NCBI RefSeq assembly: GCF_013363995.1
Contig: NZ_JABWGO010000001.1
Span: 1 to 64,000 of the forward strand
Reading direction: 5' to 3'
DNA length: 64,000 nucleotides
Source of the DNA: Nonomuraea rhodomycinica
GTDB taxonomy: Bacteria > Actinomycetota > Actinomycetes > Streptosporangiales > Streptosporangiaceae
Shown here: positions 8,691-16,572 of the stretch, in pieces
Layout: each line of letters starts with the position of its first letter
Numbering within the stretch: position 1 is the first letter of the stretch
The notes under the pieces: model-generated
The model's input: the letters and a program-made list of their open reading frames with translations, nothing else
Database searches by the model: none
What the model was told of the DNA's origin: nothing
Position numbers and translations under genes: made by a program

Positions 8691-8942
8691 ATGCCGCTCT
8701 ACATGGACGTCCACACCGTCGCCGAGGGCGTCGCGATGGCCGACGTCGCCCAGGCGCACAAGGCGGACCTGCAGCTTCAGGGCCGCCACGACGTCAGCTA
8801 CCTGCGCTACTGGGTCGACGAGACCCAGGGCACGATCTTCTGCCTGGTCGAGGCGCCGTCGGCGGAGGCGGCCGCCGCGGTGCACCGCGAGGCCCACGGG
8901 CTGGTGGCCGACCAGATCTTCCAGGTGCAGGAAGGCAGCTGA
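8691..8942 (+). CDS. DUF4242 (SCO4226-like) small protein
   Basis: 83 residues starting MPLYMDVHTVAEGV. The family signature (MDVHT, AHKADL, RYWVDETQGTIFCLVEAP, AVHREAHG) matches DUF4242; a Streptomyces member, SCO4226, is described as a nickel-binding ferredoxin-like protein. The sequence shows a compact alpha/beta protein without signal peptide. GGAGG lies six bases before ATG 8691. It is followed after 59 bases by the secreted lectin gene on the same strand. Function beyond possible metal binding is unknown. Confidence 0.8.
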   Translation: MPLYMDVHTVAEGVAMADVAQAHKADLQLQGRHDVSYLRYWVDETQGTIFCLVEAPSAEAAAAVHREAHGLVADQIFQVQEGS

Positions 8943-9001
8943 CCCGCCGCAGCGCCCTCACCCGACCGCTCGAAACCCCGACAGGAAGCGAGAAGACGCC
9001 C

Positions 9002-9631
9002 ATGAACAAGCTGCTGCTGGCCGCGGCGCTCTCCACGGCCGCCTGCCTCGTGCCGGCCGCCGCCCACGCGGCCGACCACGCCACCACCTATGCCACCACC
9101 CACCCCGCCGACCAGCCCGCCCCGGCGCCGATCTCGGCGCAGCCGACCGGAGGACCGGTGGCGCCCCCGCCGGGCCCGGGGCCGCTGGCCCTGGGCGGCT
9201 TCTTCCAGGTCCAGGAGGCCGAGCAGAGCAGGTGCCTGGACGTCAAGGACGCCTCCACCGCCGAGAACGCCCTGCTGCAGCGCATCACCTGCAAGGGCAA
9301 CGACGCCCAGCTGTGGCAGCCGACCCTGCTGTCGAGCGACGGTTCCGGCACCTTCGTCTACCAGTTGTCCAACCGGGGCAGCGGCAAGTGCGTCGAGGTC
9401 AGGAACGAGGTCGCGGCGTTCGGCGCGCAAGTGGTGCAGCACACCTGCGACCCGAGCCGCCTGGCCGGCGAGCGCTGGCTGCACCAGGGCGAGATCCCGC
9501 CCACGGGCGTGGGTTTCGGCCCGTTCAGGTCGGCCCTGGACCCCTCGATGTGCCTGGACACCCTCGGGCAGCTGGCCAAGGTCTTCACCTGCACCAGCCC
9601 CAACGACGCCCAGCTGTGGCGCCTGCAGTGA
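9002..9631 (+). CDS. Secreted ricin-type lectin-domain protein
   Basis: 209 residues. A Sec signal peptide (MNKLLLAAALSTAACLVPAA, cleavage near AHA-A) is followed by a Pro/Ala-rich linker of about 45 residues. A ricin-B/beta-trefoil-like domain follows: SRCLDVKDASTAENALLQ, NDAQLWQPTLL, SGKCVEVRNEVAAFGAQVVQ, RWLHQ, and a last repeat SMCLDTLGQ plus CTSPNDAQLWRLQ. The repeated C-L-D and Q-x-W pattern is diagnostic of carbohydrate-binding trefoils. There is no catalytic domain, so it is probably a free extracellular lectin. Six or more cysteines suggest disulphides. A strong hairpin terminator follows. Confidence 0.85.
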   Translation: MNKLLLAAALSTAACLVPAAAHAADHATTYATTHPADQPAPAPISAQPTGGPVAPPPGPGPLALGGFFQVQEAEQSRCLDVKDASTAENALLQRITCKGNDAQLWQPTLLSSDGSGTFVYQLSNRGSGKCVEVRNEVAAFGAQVVQHTCDPSRLAGERWLHQGEIPPTGVGFGPFRSALDPSMCLDTLGQLAKVFTCTSPNDAQLWRLQ

Positions 9632-9635
9632 CCTG

Positions 9636-9667
9636 ACGAGGGCCTCCCCGCCCGGGGAGGCCCTCGT
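9636..9667. terminator. Bidirectional terminator, 15-bp perfect stem
   Basis: ACGAGGGCCTCCCCG (9636-9650) pairs exactly with CGGGGAGGCCCTCGT (9653-9667). It sits between the lectin gene ending at 9631 and the convergent GNAT gene ending at 9670. Confidence 0.8.
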
Positions 9668-9669
9668 AG

Positions 9670-10182
9670 TCACGGCCGCACAGCGCGGCGCAGCACCATC
9701 CCCGGCCAGTCGCCGACCGTGAACGGAGCCTCCCGCTCGAACCCCCACGCCTCGTACCAGCGCACCAGCCGCCCATCCCCACCGGCGTAGCAGTCCACGC
9801 GCAGCACCTCGGCCCCGCGCTCGCCGGCCTCGGCCAGCGCCCGGTCCAGCAGCGCGCCCCCCACGCCGAGCCCGGAGAACCGCCGGTCGACCACCAGCGC
9901 CTGCACATACAGCTCCGCGACCTCGGCCGGCTGCACGTACGCGGCGGGGGAGCCCACGCTCACGCAGCCGGCCGGCTCGCCGTCGACCTCGGCGATCCGC
10001 AGCCCGCCGCCGCCCGCCCACCGCTCGACCTGTTCGGTGCGCCTGGCGTCGCCGGTGAAGGGCCGCTCGCCCCACTGACCGGTGATGCCGCGGCTCACCA
10101 GCCACGCCACCGCGCTGTCGAACATCGCCAGCACCGCCGCCACGTCACCGCCGTCGCCCGGCCGGATCCGCACCCCGCTCAC
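9670..10182 (-). CDS. GNAT-family N-acetyltransferase
   Basis: 170 residues from a GTG at 10182. The acetyl-CoA site is VAELYVQALVVDRRFSGLGVG (V-x-x-x-x-R-x-G-x-G), with a C-terminal YEAWGFERE motif typical of GNAT strand 5. Substrate unknown; cytoplasmic. The GTG overlaps the TGA of the upstream dioxygenase gene (GTGA, 10179-10182), so translation is probably coupled. A longer in-frame start at 10194 would overlap that gene further and is less likely. Confidence 0.8.
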   Translation of the reverse strand: MSGVRIRPGDGGDVAAVLAMFDSAVAWLVSRGITGQWGERPFTGDARRTEQVERWAGGGGLRIAEVDGEPAGCVSVGSPAAYVQPAEVAELYVQALVVDRRFSGLGVGGALLDRALAEAGERGAEVLRVDCYAGGDGRLVRWYEAWGFEREAPFTVGDWPGMVLRRAVRP

Positions 10183-10913
10183 GCCGCACCCCACGCGGCC
10201 CGCGCCAGCACGCAGTCATCAGCGGGGGACAGCGGCTCGCGCAGCATCACCGGCGCCTGCGCCATGAACCGCGGCCGGGTGCCCCGATGCTCCTGCGCCG
10301 CGTGCACCGTGAACGGATGCACCACGTACATGTCGCCGGGCACCCCCGTGGCCGGCGCCTCCTCCCGGCCCCGGCTGGCCTGCTCCAGCAGCGGCCCGGC
10401 CACCCTGAAGTCCATCGGCTCGCCCTGGCCCAGCACCGCCGGGGCGTCGCGGTGCGAGCCCACCCGGATCCGGGTCGGCGCGTCGTGCTCGCCCACCTCC
10501 GACAGCAGCACCAGCAGCAGCAACGTGTGCGGCCGCCCGCTCACGTGCCACGCGCCGTCCGCCCCCGGCGTGTTGGCGTCGATGTGCCAGCCCCGGTCGT
10601 CGGCGGGCGCCACGTCGGGGAAACGCACCGGGATGTTGCCCAGGCTGCCGCGCGGCACCCAGGCGCCCGGCCCGGCCACCGCGTCCAGCGCCTGCCGCAG
10701 CCGCTCACCGCGGATCAGCGTCCCGAACGGCCCCTCACCGGTCAGATCGGCCGTCCACACCACCGGCTGCGTCCAGCCCGAGCGGTCGTCGGGGGAGAGC
10801 CCCATGCGCTCCCACAGCAGGGCCCGCGCCCGGTCGCCCACCTCGCGCGGCGCCACGCCCTCCACCTTGGCGAACCCGTCGGCGACGAACCGCTCCACAT
10901 CGATCACCCTCAT
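10179..10913 (-). CDS. Phytanoyl-CoA dioxygenase (PhyH) family protein
   Basis: 244 residues. PhyH enzymes are cytoplasmic non-haem Fe(II)/2-oxoglutarate dioxygenases. The facial triad is visible as H-x-D in RGWHIDANTPG (about residue 118) and the distal His in VVHPFTVHAAQEH (about 204); RPRF about ten residues later supplies the 2-oxoglutarate arginine. ATG 10913 starts MRVIDVERFVADGF, the usual N-terminus; upstream in-frame sequence is cysteine- and basic-rich and looks non-coding. It is translationally coupled to the GNAT gene. A dyad lies 40-68 bases upstream. The hydroxylated substrate is unknown. Confidence 0.8.
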   Translation of the reverse strand: MRVIDVERFVADGFAKVEGVAPREVGDRARALLWERMGLSPDDRSGWTQPVVWTADLTGEGPFGTLIRGERLRQALDAVAGPGAWVPRGSLGNIPVRFPDVAPADDRGWHIDANTPGADGAWHVSGRPHTLLLLVLLSEVGEHDAPTRIRVGSHRDAPAVLGQGEPMDFRVAGPLLEQASRGREEAPATGVPGDMYVVHPFTVHAAQEHRGTRPRFMAQAPVMLREPLSPADDCVLARAAWGAA

Positions 10914-10952
10914 GGGCGGCACGCTAGCAGCGCCGTCCACCCATTTTTTCTG

Positions 10953-10981
10953 GACACATACCGCTTTTATGCGGATGTGTC
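10953..10981. promoter_or_regulatory. Inverted repeat upstream of the PhyH gene
   Basis: GACACATACCGC (10953-10964), TTTTAT loop, GCGGATGTGTC (10971-10981): an 11-bp stem with one bulge in an otherwise AT-rich spacer. It lies between the beta-helix gene (ends 11058) and the PhyH start (10913), both on the minus strand. It could be the terminator of the first or an operator for the second. No U-tract follows on the transcribed strand, which favours an operator. Confidence 0.45.
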
Positions 10982-11057
10982 GGGTGCGTCCCGCCCGCTC
11001 CCGCGACCATCCCCCCAGGGACCATTCCAGGAGCGGGCGGAACACCCTACGGCGAGA

Positions 11058-12425
11058 TCAGCCCGCGGCCACGTACTCGTACGCGCCCGCCTCGATCCGC
11101 CCGTCCTGACCGACCGCCACCCCGTCCAGGTCGACGTCGTTGAACCTCGTCACCCCCAGCCCGATCGCCGGGCTGGTGCTCAGCAGGTGCAGCGGCCGGT
11201 TGGCGTCGAACTTCGGGTCCTTGCGCACGTTCGCCGTCCCCGCCGACATCTGGAACTGCCCGCCGTAGAAGACGTTGTGGTCATGGGCGGTGAACGCCGC
11301 GCCGGCGTAGGCGATCTTCTTGGCCGCCACCACGATGTTCTGCGACAACGTCAGATGCGCGTTGGTGCAGCTCGCGTCACACACCACGCCCTCGGCGTCG
11401 GCGTTGGGCAGGTGCATCGTGTTGTTGCGGAACACCGTGCCCAGCACCGGCCCGTTGGTCTCGATCCGCCCGTCGTCGTGCACCGGGCCGCGCGTCACCA
11501 GACCCGAGCGCGAGCGCGGCCCGTAGATGCCGTTGTACTCGAACACGTTGCCCGACGTGCCGTCCGGGTCGTTGCTCGTGCCGTCGTCATTGCGGCTCGT
11601 GCCCAGTTCGGTGAACGTGTCCACGTCGAAGGCGAGGTTGTGGTGCACCCGGTTGCGCGACCCCATGAAGATCTCCACCGCCGCGCCGTCGAAGCCGTAG
11701 TCGTAGCTGAAGGCCACCGACCCGCTGATGGTGTTCCACCCGATGTTGGAGTCGTCGCCCTGCACCAGCACCGCGAACGCCCCGGAGTCGTCGTTGGCGT
11801 TCTCCTCCTTCGGCGTCAGCGTGCTCATGTGGTTGTTGTCGACGAAGTCGTTGCTGGTCACCGCCGTGTAGCGGGCCGTCGTCTCGATGTAGACCCCCGC
11901 CGCCGCGCCGGTGATGAGGTTCCTCTCCACGACGTTGTCGTCGCCGCCCACCTTGATCCCCGCCCACGAGCAGCGGCCCGCGTCCCGGGCCACCCCCACC
12001 TGCAGGTGGTAGACCTCGATGTGGTTGCCCGCCAGGTCCACGCACGCCTCGTCGTCGCCCATCACGATCGGCGCGGCGCCCGTGCCGTAGGCGTCGACGA
12101 CGATCGGCGCGGACGCCGTGCCCGAACGGCTGACCGCCAGCTGCCCCGACCACGAGCCGCCCCGCTTGAGCAGCAGCTTCGACCCCGGCTCCAGCGGCGC
12201 CGCCGACGCCTTGGCCAGCGTCTTCCACGCCGTGGCCGCCGAGGTGCCCGCGGCCGCGTCGTCGCCGGCGACGCTGTCGAGGTAGTAGACGGGGGCCGCC
12301 GCGGCCCGCGCGGCGGAGGCGGAGGCCACGGCGGCCCCCGCTCCGGCGATCACGACCGTCAGCGCCGCCGCCGCGGCGCCCACGGCCCTGGAGGCGGCGC
12401 AGGTCTTCGAGGTTAAGCCAGACAC
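11058..12425 (-). CDS. Secreted right-handed parallel beta-helix protein
   Basis: 455 residues. An N-terminal export signal (basic start, long Ala/Val-rich core, Ala-rich cleavage region by residue 43) precedes YYLDSVAGDDAAAGTSAATAWKTL, the classical opening of polysaccharide-lyase-like beta-helix proteins. Repeated coils follow, with NHIEVYHLQV, DDNVVERNLITG, YTAVTSNDFVDNN, RNRVHHNLAF and GTVFRNNTMHL patterns, then LSTSPAIGLG and DGRIEAGAYEY at the end, a common terminal signature of such proteins. It is likely an extracellular polysaccharide-acting or binding protein; no catalytic residues can be assigned with confidence. It stands alone on its strand. Confidence 0.8.
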   Translation of the reverse strand: MSGLTSKTCAASRAVGAAAAALTVVIAGAGAAVASASAARAAAAPVYYLDSVAGDDAAAGTSAATAWKTLAKASAAPLEPGSKLLLKRGGSWSGQLAVSRSGTASAPIVVDAYGTGAAPIVMGDDEACVDLAGNHIEVYHLQVGVARDAGRCSWAGIKVGGDDNVVERNLITGAAAGVYIETTARYTAVTSNDFVDNNHMSTLTPKEENANDDSGAFAVLVQGDDSNIGWNTISGSVAFSYDYGFDGAAVEIFMGSRNRVHHNLAFDVDTFTELGTSRNDDGTSNDPDGTSGNVFEYNGIYGPRSRSGLVTRGPVHDDGRIETNGPVLGTVFRNNTMHLPNADAEGVVCDASCTNAHLTLSQNIVVAAKKIAYAGAAFTAHDHNVFYGGQFQMSAGTANVRKDPKFDANRPLHLLSTSPAIGLGVTRFNDVDLDGVAVGQDGRIEAGAYEYVAAG

Positions 12426-12534
12426 GGGGATTCAGCCTCCTGAACGAAGATCATCCAGCTTGAGGCTGCCACCATAACGGCAAAAAGTGACCAATAGCGA
12501 GACTGCCGGTCAACCTTTCCGCAGGGTGGCCCGC

Positions 12535-14361
12535 TCAAAGAGCCGCCGTCACGGGACGACGGCCGCCCAGGTGGGCGGGGACAGCGGTGAGCGTCGCCAC
12601 CACGAGCACGGTGACGAGCACCAGCCCGCTCTGCTGCCAGGGGCCGGGAGGCGTGGCCTTGTCGCCGTCGCCGCCGGTGATCGTGCTGATGGCGGCCAGC
12701 AGCGCCCAGCCTCCCGGCACCGCCCCCATGACGGCGCCCAGGAACGCGGGCAGCACCTGCGCGCTCGCCAGGGCGACGGTCACGTCCCGCGGGGTGGCGC
12801 CCAGGGCGCGGGTCAGCGCCGAGACGTGCCGGTTGTCCAGCACCGTCGCCCAGGTGATGACGACGGCGTTGACCGCCGCCAGGCACAGCAGGATCACCGT
12901 CCACAGCAGCAGGACGTGCCGCAGCACCGCCACCTGAGCGTCGGTGTAGGCGCCGGTGCCTGTCTGGCCGCCCAGGAAGGCGTCGAGCACCAGCAGGACG
13001 TGGATGCCGCTGACCGTGACCGCGATGCCGGCCACGCCCAGGGCCACCCGTCGCGGCCGGCGGGCGGCGACCCGCACAGCGAGCAGCAGCGGGACGGGCA
13101 GCCGCGCCGACAGGCTGATCAGCCAACCGGTGCGGCGGGGTGGGCGTGCCGCGTCGGCCAGCGCGCCGACGGTGCTGGAGCGGGCCGCGCGCACGGCCGG
13201 GACAGCGGTCACCACGATCGCGACGCCGAGGGCCACGGCGGTCACCACAGCGATCGTGGGCCAGGTCAACGACGCCGTCCCCGCGCCGCCGACGAGGCCG
13301 GCACTGGACTCGGTGAGCGACGGAGCGCTCAGCGCTCCGATCGTCAGCCCGCCCGCCGCCGCGACGACGGCCACCAGCAGATACTCCGCCAGCAGCACGG
13401 CGGCGACCAGGCCCGGGGTGCCGCCGACCGCCTTGAGCAGTCCCACGCGCCGGCTCTGATCGGCCATCCGGCCGCCGACCAGCACCGCCAGAGTGGCCAC
13501 GGCGAGCAGGCCGAGCAGCCAGGCGCCGATCAGCAGCAGGATCTGGGAGTCCTTGGCCAGGTCGGTGGCCTCGGCCAGGATGCTCTGCCAGGTCTGCATC
13601 GTCACGGCGCCGCCGTGCTCACCGCCGTTCCGCTCGACGAATGCCTGCGCCTCCCGCGGGTCGGCCAGCTTCAGGTTCAGCACATGAGACAGCGAGTCGG
13701 GAGCCGGGGCCAGGCTCCGCACATCCGCCTGGGTGAGCCAGACCAGCCCGGGATTGCGCAGCAACCCCGCCGGCAGGTCCCGGCCGTCGGGGACGGCGCC
13801 ATGCACGCAGCCGGCCGAGACGATGCAGGACGCCCCGGGATAGGGCGGCATGGCGGCGGTGACCGCGACGCCGACGACCTCGAACGACCTGCCGCCCAAG
13901 GTGACCGCGTCACCGACGCCCACGTCGAGCCAGTCGGCGAAGGCCGCCTCGAGCACCGCGCCGCCGCCGCTGACCCACCTGCCCCGCGTCACCTTGGGCT
14001 GGTCGACCGCCGCCACAGTGGTGTCGCGCCCTACGATCTGCGCGTCCGACGTCCGGCCGGGCGCCGCCAGCTTCCCGGCGATGACGGGGTACGGTCCGCT
14101 GTGCTCGGTGACGCCGGAGGCGGTGGCCAGGCCCGCGAGCCGGGCGAGGCCGGCGGCCCGGCCGCTGCCGGCGACCACGTCGGGTCCCACGGTCGCCGCG
14201 CGCGTGCTCTGGTAGGGGTCGCCGGCCGCGTCGCGCAGGACGAGCCCGAGCGTCAGCGTCGTGGTGGCGGCCAGGACGGCGATCAGCAGCAGCGCGGCCT
14301 CGGCGCGACGCCGCCGAAGGTCGCGCACGGCCAGACGGAGCACCAGGAGGATGCGGCCCAT
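12535..14361 (-). CDS. ABC transporter permease, FtsX/MacB type
   Basis: 608 residues from MGRILLVLRLAVRDLRRRRAEA. TM1 is near residue 20-40, a large extracellular domain (about 45-255) includes FEVVGVAVTAAMPPYPGASC, and three helices with LLKAVGGTPGLVAAVLLAEYLL follow. A second FtsX unit at the C-terminus has ALTRALGATPRDVTVAL and further helices. The K/R-A-x-G-x-T/S motif appears in both units, so this is a fused double permease as in many actinobacterial MacB-like systems. Its ATPase gene ends four bases upstream at 14366. Such pairs usually export or sense antibiotics, peptides or lipids rather than import. The S41 protease gene leads the likely operon. Confidence 0.88.
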   Translation of the reverse strand: MGRILLVLRLAVRDLRRRRAEAALLLIAVLAATTTLTLGLVLRDAAGDPYQSTRAATVGPDVVAGSGRAAGLARLAGLATASGVTEHSGPYPVIAGKLAAPGRTSDAQIVGRDTTVAAVDQPKVTRGRWVSGGGAVLEAAFADWLDVGVGDAVTLGGRSFEVVGVAVTAAMPPYPGASCIVSAGCVHGAVPDGRDLPAGLLRNPGLVWLTQADVRSLAPAPDSLSHVLNLKLADPREAQAFVERNGGEHGGAVTMQTWQSILAEATDLAKDSQILLLIGAWLLGLLAVATLAVLVGGRMADQSRRVGLLKAVGGTPGLVAAVLLAEYLLVAVVAAAGGLTIGALSAPSLTESSAGLVGGAGTASLTWPTIAVVTAVALGVAIVVTAVPAVRAARSSTVGALADAARPPRRTGWLISLSARLPVPLLLAVRVAARRPRRVALGVAGIAVTVSGIHVLLVLDAFLGGQTGTGAYTDAQVAVLRHVLLLWTVILLCLAAVNAVVITWATVLDNRHVSALTRALGATPRDVTVALASAQVLPAFLGAVMGAVPGGWALLAAISTITGGDGDKATPPGPWQQSGLVLVTVLVVATLTAVPAHLGGRRPVTAAL

Positions 14362-14365
14362 GCGC

Positions 14366-15112
14366 TCAGCCCTCCAGCCCGGCGAGCGCGCCACGGTGTC
14401 CGGTGGCGCCGCCGGGCGGCCACGGCTCGTCCACGAGCGCGCCGTCGCGCATCGACAACGTCCGGTCCGCGCTGGCCGCGATCCGCGCGTCGTGGGTGAC
14501 GATGACCAGCGTCTGCCCGGCAGCGCGCAGCTCCTCGAACAGCTGCAGGACGTCCAGGGTGGCGGCGCTGTCCAGGTTTCCGGTCGGTTCGTCAGCGAGG
14601 ACGACCAGCGGCTCGTTGCTCAGCGTCCGGGCGATCGCGACCCGCTGCCGCTGGCCGCCCGACAGCGCGCAGGGCAGGAACCCCGATCGGCCGGCGAGCC
14701 CGAGCCGATCCAGCAGCTCCTGCGCTCGCCGCCGGGCGGCCCGGGGCGAGCGTCCGGCCAGCAGCGCCGGCAGCTCGACGTTCTCCACGGCGGTGAGCTC
14801 CTCCATCAGGTGGAAGGACTGGAAGACGTAACTGACCTCGCTGCGCCGCATCCGGGCCAGCGCCTTCTCGCTGAGGCCGTCGACGCGCCGGCCGTTCAGC
14901 GACACCTCGCCGCCCGAGGGCCGCTCCAGCCCGCCGAGCAGATGCAGCAGCGTCGACTTCCCGCAGCCGCTCGGCCCCGTGATCGCCACGGTCTCTCCCG
15001 CGCCGACGTCGAGATCGACGCCGTCGACGGCGCGTACCAGTCCTGGTCCTGTGCCGTGCTCCTTGCGCAGCCCGCGGGCGCTCAGTACGGGCGTGCCGGC
15101 GGCATCGTTCAT
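14366..15112 (-). CDS. ABC transporter ATPase, MacB/LolD type
   Basis: 248 residues with Walker A ITGPSGCGKSTLLHLLGG, Q-loop YVFQSFHLMEELTAVENVELP, signature LSGGQRQRVAIARTL, Walker B VVLADEPTGNLDS and H-loop VTHD. The 'SFHLMEELTAVENVELP' and 'EPTGNLD' forms are typical of LolD/MacB/FtsE ATPases that pair with FtsX permeases. It is four bases upstream of that permease gene and 44 bases downstream of the S41 protease gene, so all three probably form one transcript divergent from the two-component genes. Confidence 0.92.
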   Translation of the reverse strand: MNDAAGTPVLSARGLRKEHGTGPGLVRAVDGVDLDVGAGETVAITGPSGCGKSTLLHLLGGLERPSGGEVSLNGRRVDGLSEKALARMRRSEVSYVFQSFHLMEELTAVENVELPALLAGRSPRAARRRAQELLDRLGLAGRSGFLPCALSGGQRQRVAIARTLSNEPLVVLADEPTGNLDSAATLDVLQLFEELRAAGQTLVIVTHDARIAASADRTLSMRDGALVDEPWPPGGATGHRGALAGLEG

Positions 15113-15156
15113 GATCCACTCCTTCGACGGGTCCGGTTGTGCTCACGGGTCCTGCG

Positions 15157-16485
15157 TCACACAAGCGCCAGCGCCCTGGCCACGGCCGGGTCGCGTCCGG
15201 TGGCCAGGTCGAGCGCGGTCATGGGGGCGTAGTGGTCGACCGGCACGCCGATCGTGTCGAGGGTTTCGCGGGCGGGCCCGAGGTGGCGGACCTTGGGCAG
15301 CAGCAGAAGGCTGCCGTCGTCGAGGAGGTAGCCTTCGGCGGGGCCGGAGACGGCTCCCGCGGTGCGGGTCCCGACGAGCGTGCCCAGGCCGTTGTCCTTG
15401 ACGGCCGCGCTGAAGTCCTCGCACGCCGAGGCGCACCCGCGGTCGGTCAGGACGATCAGGCGCGAGCCGAGCAGCGCGACGCCGTCGTCGCTCCGGTTGG
15501 GCACGCACTCGCCCTTGAGCGGGCAGAAGTAACTGGTGACCATGCCGTGCGCGAACGCGCCGAGCAGCCGCCTCACCTCGCGGGGCGACCCGCCGCCGTT
15601 GCCGCGCAGGTCCAGGACCACCGCCTTCGGCTTGCCCTTCAGCTGGGCGATGACCTGGTCGGCGGCGCCCTCGAAGAATCCGGGCAGCCGGACGTGGAGC
15701 GCGCCGCCGGGAAGCGGCTTCGCTGTCACCGCCGCAGGCCGCCTGGTGAGGGGCGCCTCCTTGAGGGAGACGGCGCGGGTCCGTCCCGTCGTGGGGCGCT
15801 TGAGCGTGAGCTTCACCGGGTCGGCGGCGAAGGCGGCGACGATGCTCTGGTTGACGGTGTTGCCGATGAACGCGGGCACGCCGCCGGCCTTGACGATGAT
15901 GTCTCCGGCTCTGATGCCGGCCTTGGCGGCGGGGCTGCCGGGCAGGACGCTGGTGATGAACAACGGCGGCTTGGCCGCCGGGTCGAGCTGCTCGCCCTGC
16001 TGGGCCGACAGGCCCACGATGCCCGTTCCGGCCGGCCCGCCTTCCGGCTGGAGGGCCGGCCTGACCGCGCGGGCGTGGTCGTCGTGCAGTCCGGCGACCA
16101 TCGCGGTGATCGCGGCGCGCAGCGCGGACACGTCACCGGCGCCGAGGACCTCGGCGAAGGCGGCCCAGTCGCTGTCGCGGTCGCCGGTCAGTTCGGGCAG
16201 GCGCAGGTCGCTCCGGTCGGCGTCGCGCCGCATCAGATCCTGGGTGTAGGCGGCGAAGGCGCTCTTCAGCAGGGCCGCCGGATCCATGGCCGGACCGCCG
16301 TAGTAGTGGTCCAGCACGCAGAAGTACGCCTGCCGGAGCGTGCTCACCGAGGTCGGCGGCGCCGATCGCGCAGGCGGCGCGGTGGCGGGGGAGCAGCGCC
16401 CGCCCGAGGCGGTGGCCGGCGAGGACACGGGTGCGGACATGGAGCAGGCCGCCACCAGGACGGCCGCGCAGAAGGCTCTGATCAT
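15157..16485 (-). CDS. S41-family peptidase lipoprotein with PDZ domain
   Basis: 442 residues. The start MIRAFCAAVLVAACS has a lipobox (LVAAC), so a membrane-anchored extracellular lipoprotein is likely. A PDZ-like segment follows (LFITSVLPGSPAAKAGIRAGDIIV, about 180-205). The S41 core has VVLDLRGNGGGS, then LIVLTDRGCASACEDFSAAVKDNG with the nucleophile serine in the SAC motif, and LVGTRTAGAVSG. The catalytic lysine of CtpA/Tsp proteases (T-x-GK) is absent here, placing it with the IRBP/tricorn-like branch of S41. It leads an operon with an FtsX-type transporter, and a sensor kinase is divergent, suggesting a cell-envelope stress module. Confidence 0.85.
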   Translation of the reverse strand: MIRAFCAAVLVAACSMSAPVSSPATASGGRCSPATAPPARSAPPTSVSTLRQAYFCVLDHYYGGPAMDPAALLKSAFAAYTQDLMRRDADRSDLRLPELTGDRDSDWAAFAEVLGAGDVSALRAAITAMVAGLHDDHARAVRPALQPEGGPAGTGIVGLSAQQGEQLDPAAKPPLFITSVLPGSPAAKAGIRAGDIIVKAGGVPAFIGNTVNQSIVAAFAADPVKLTLKRPTTGRTRAVSLKEAPLTRRPAAVTAKPLPGGALHVRLPGFFEGAADQVIAQLKGKPKAVVLDLRGNGGGSPREVRRLLGAFAHGMVTSYFCPLKGECVPNRSDDGVALLGSRLIVLTDRGCASACEDFSAAVKDNGLGTLVGTRTAGAVSGPAEGYLLDDGSLLLLPKVRHLGPARETLDTIGVPVDHYAPMTALDLATGRDPAVARALALV

Positions 16486-16572
16486 GGCCGCAAGCGTGAC
16501 CTGAAACCGGTTACACGGCCGTGACCGGATCCGTTAACGCCGGTGAAACCCCCGTTCGCGTAGGAAGGTCAG

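Noticed and set aside
10287-12416. A 709-codon frame on the plus strand
   Set aside because: Antisense to the PhyH and beta-helix genes; Val/His/Arg-rich shadow.
12487-14499. A 670-codon frame on the plus strand
   Set aside because: Antisense to the FtsX permease; Gln/Gly/Arg-rich, no domain.
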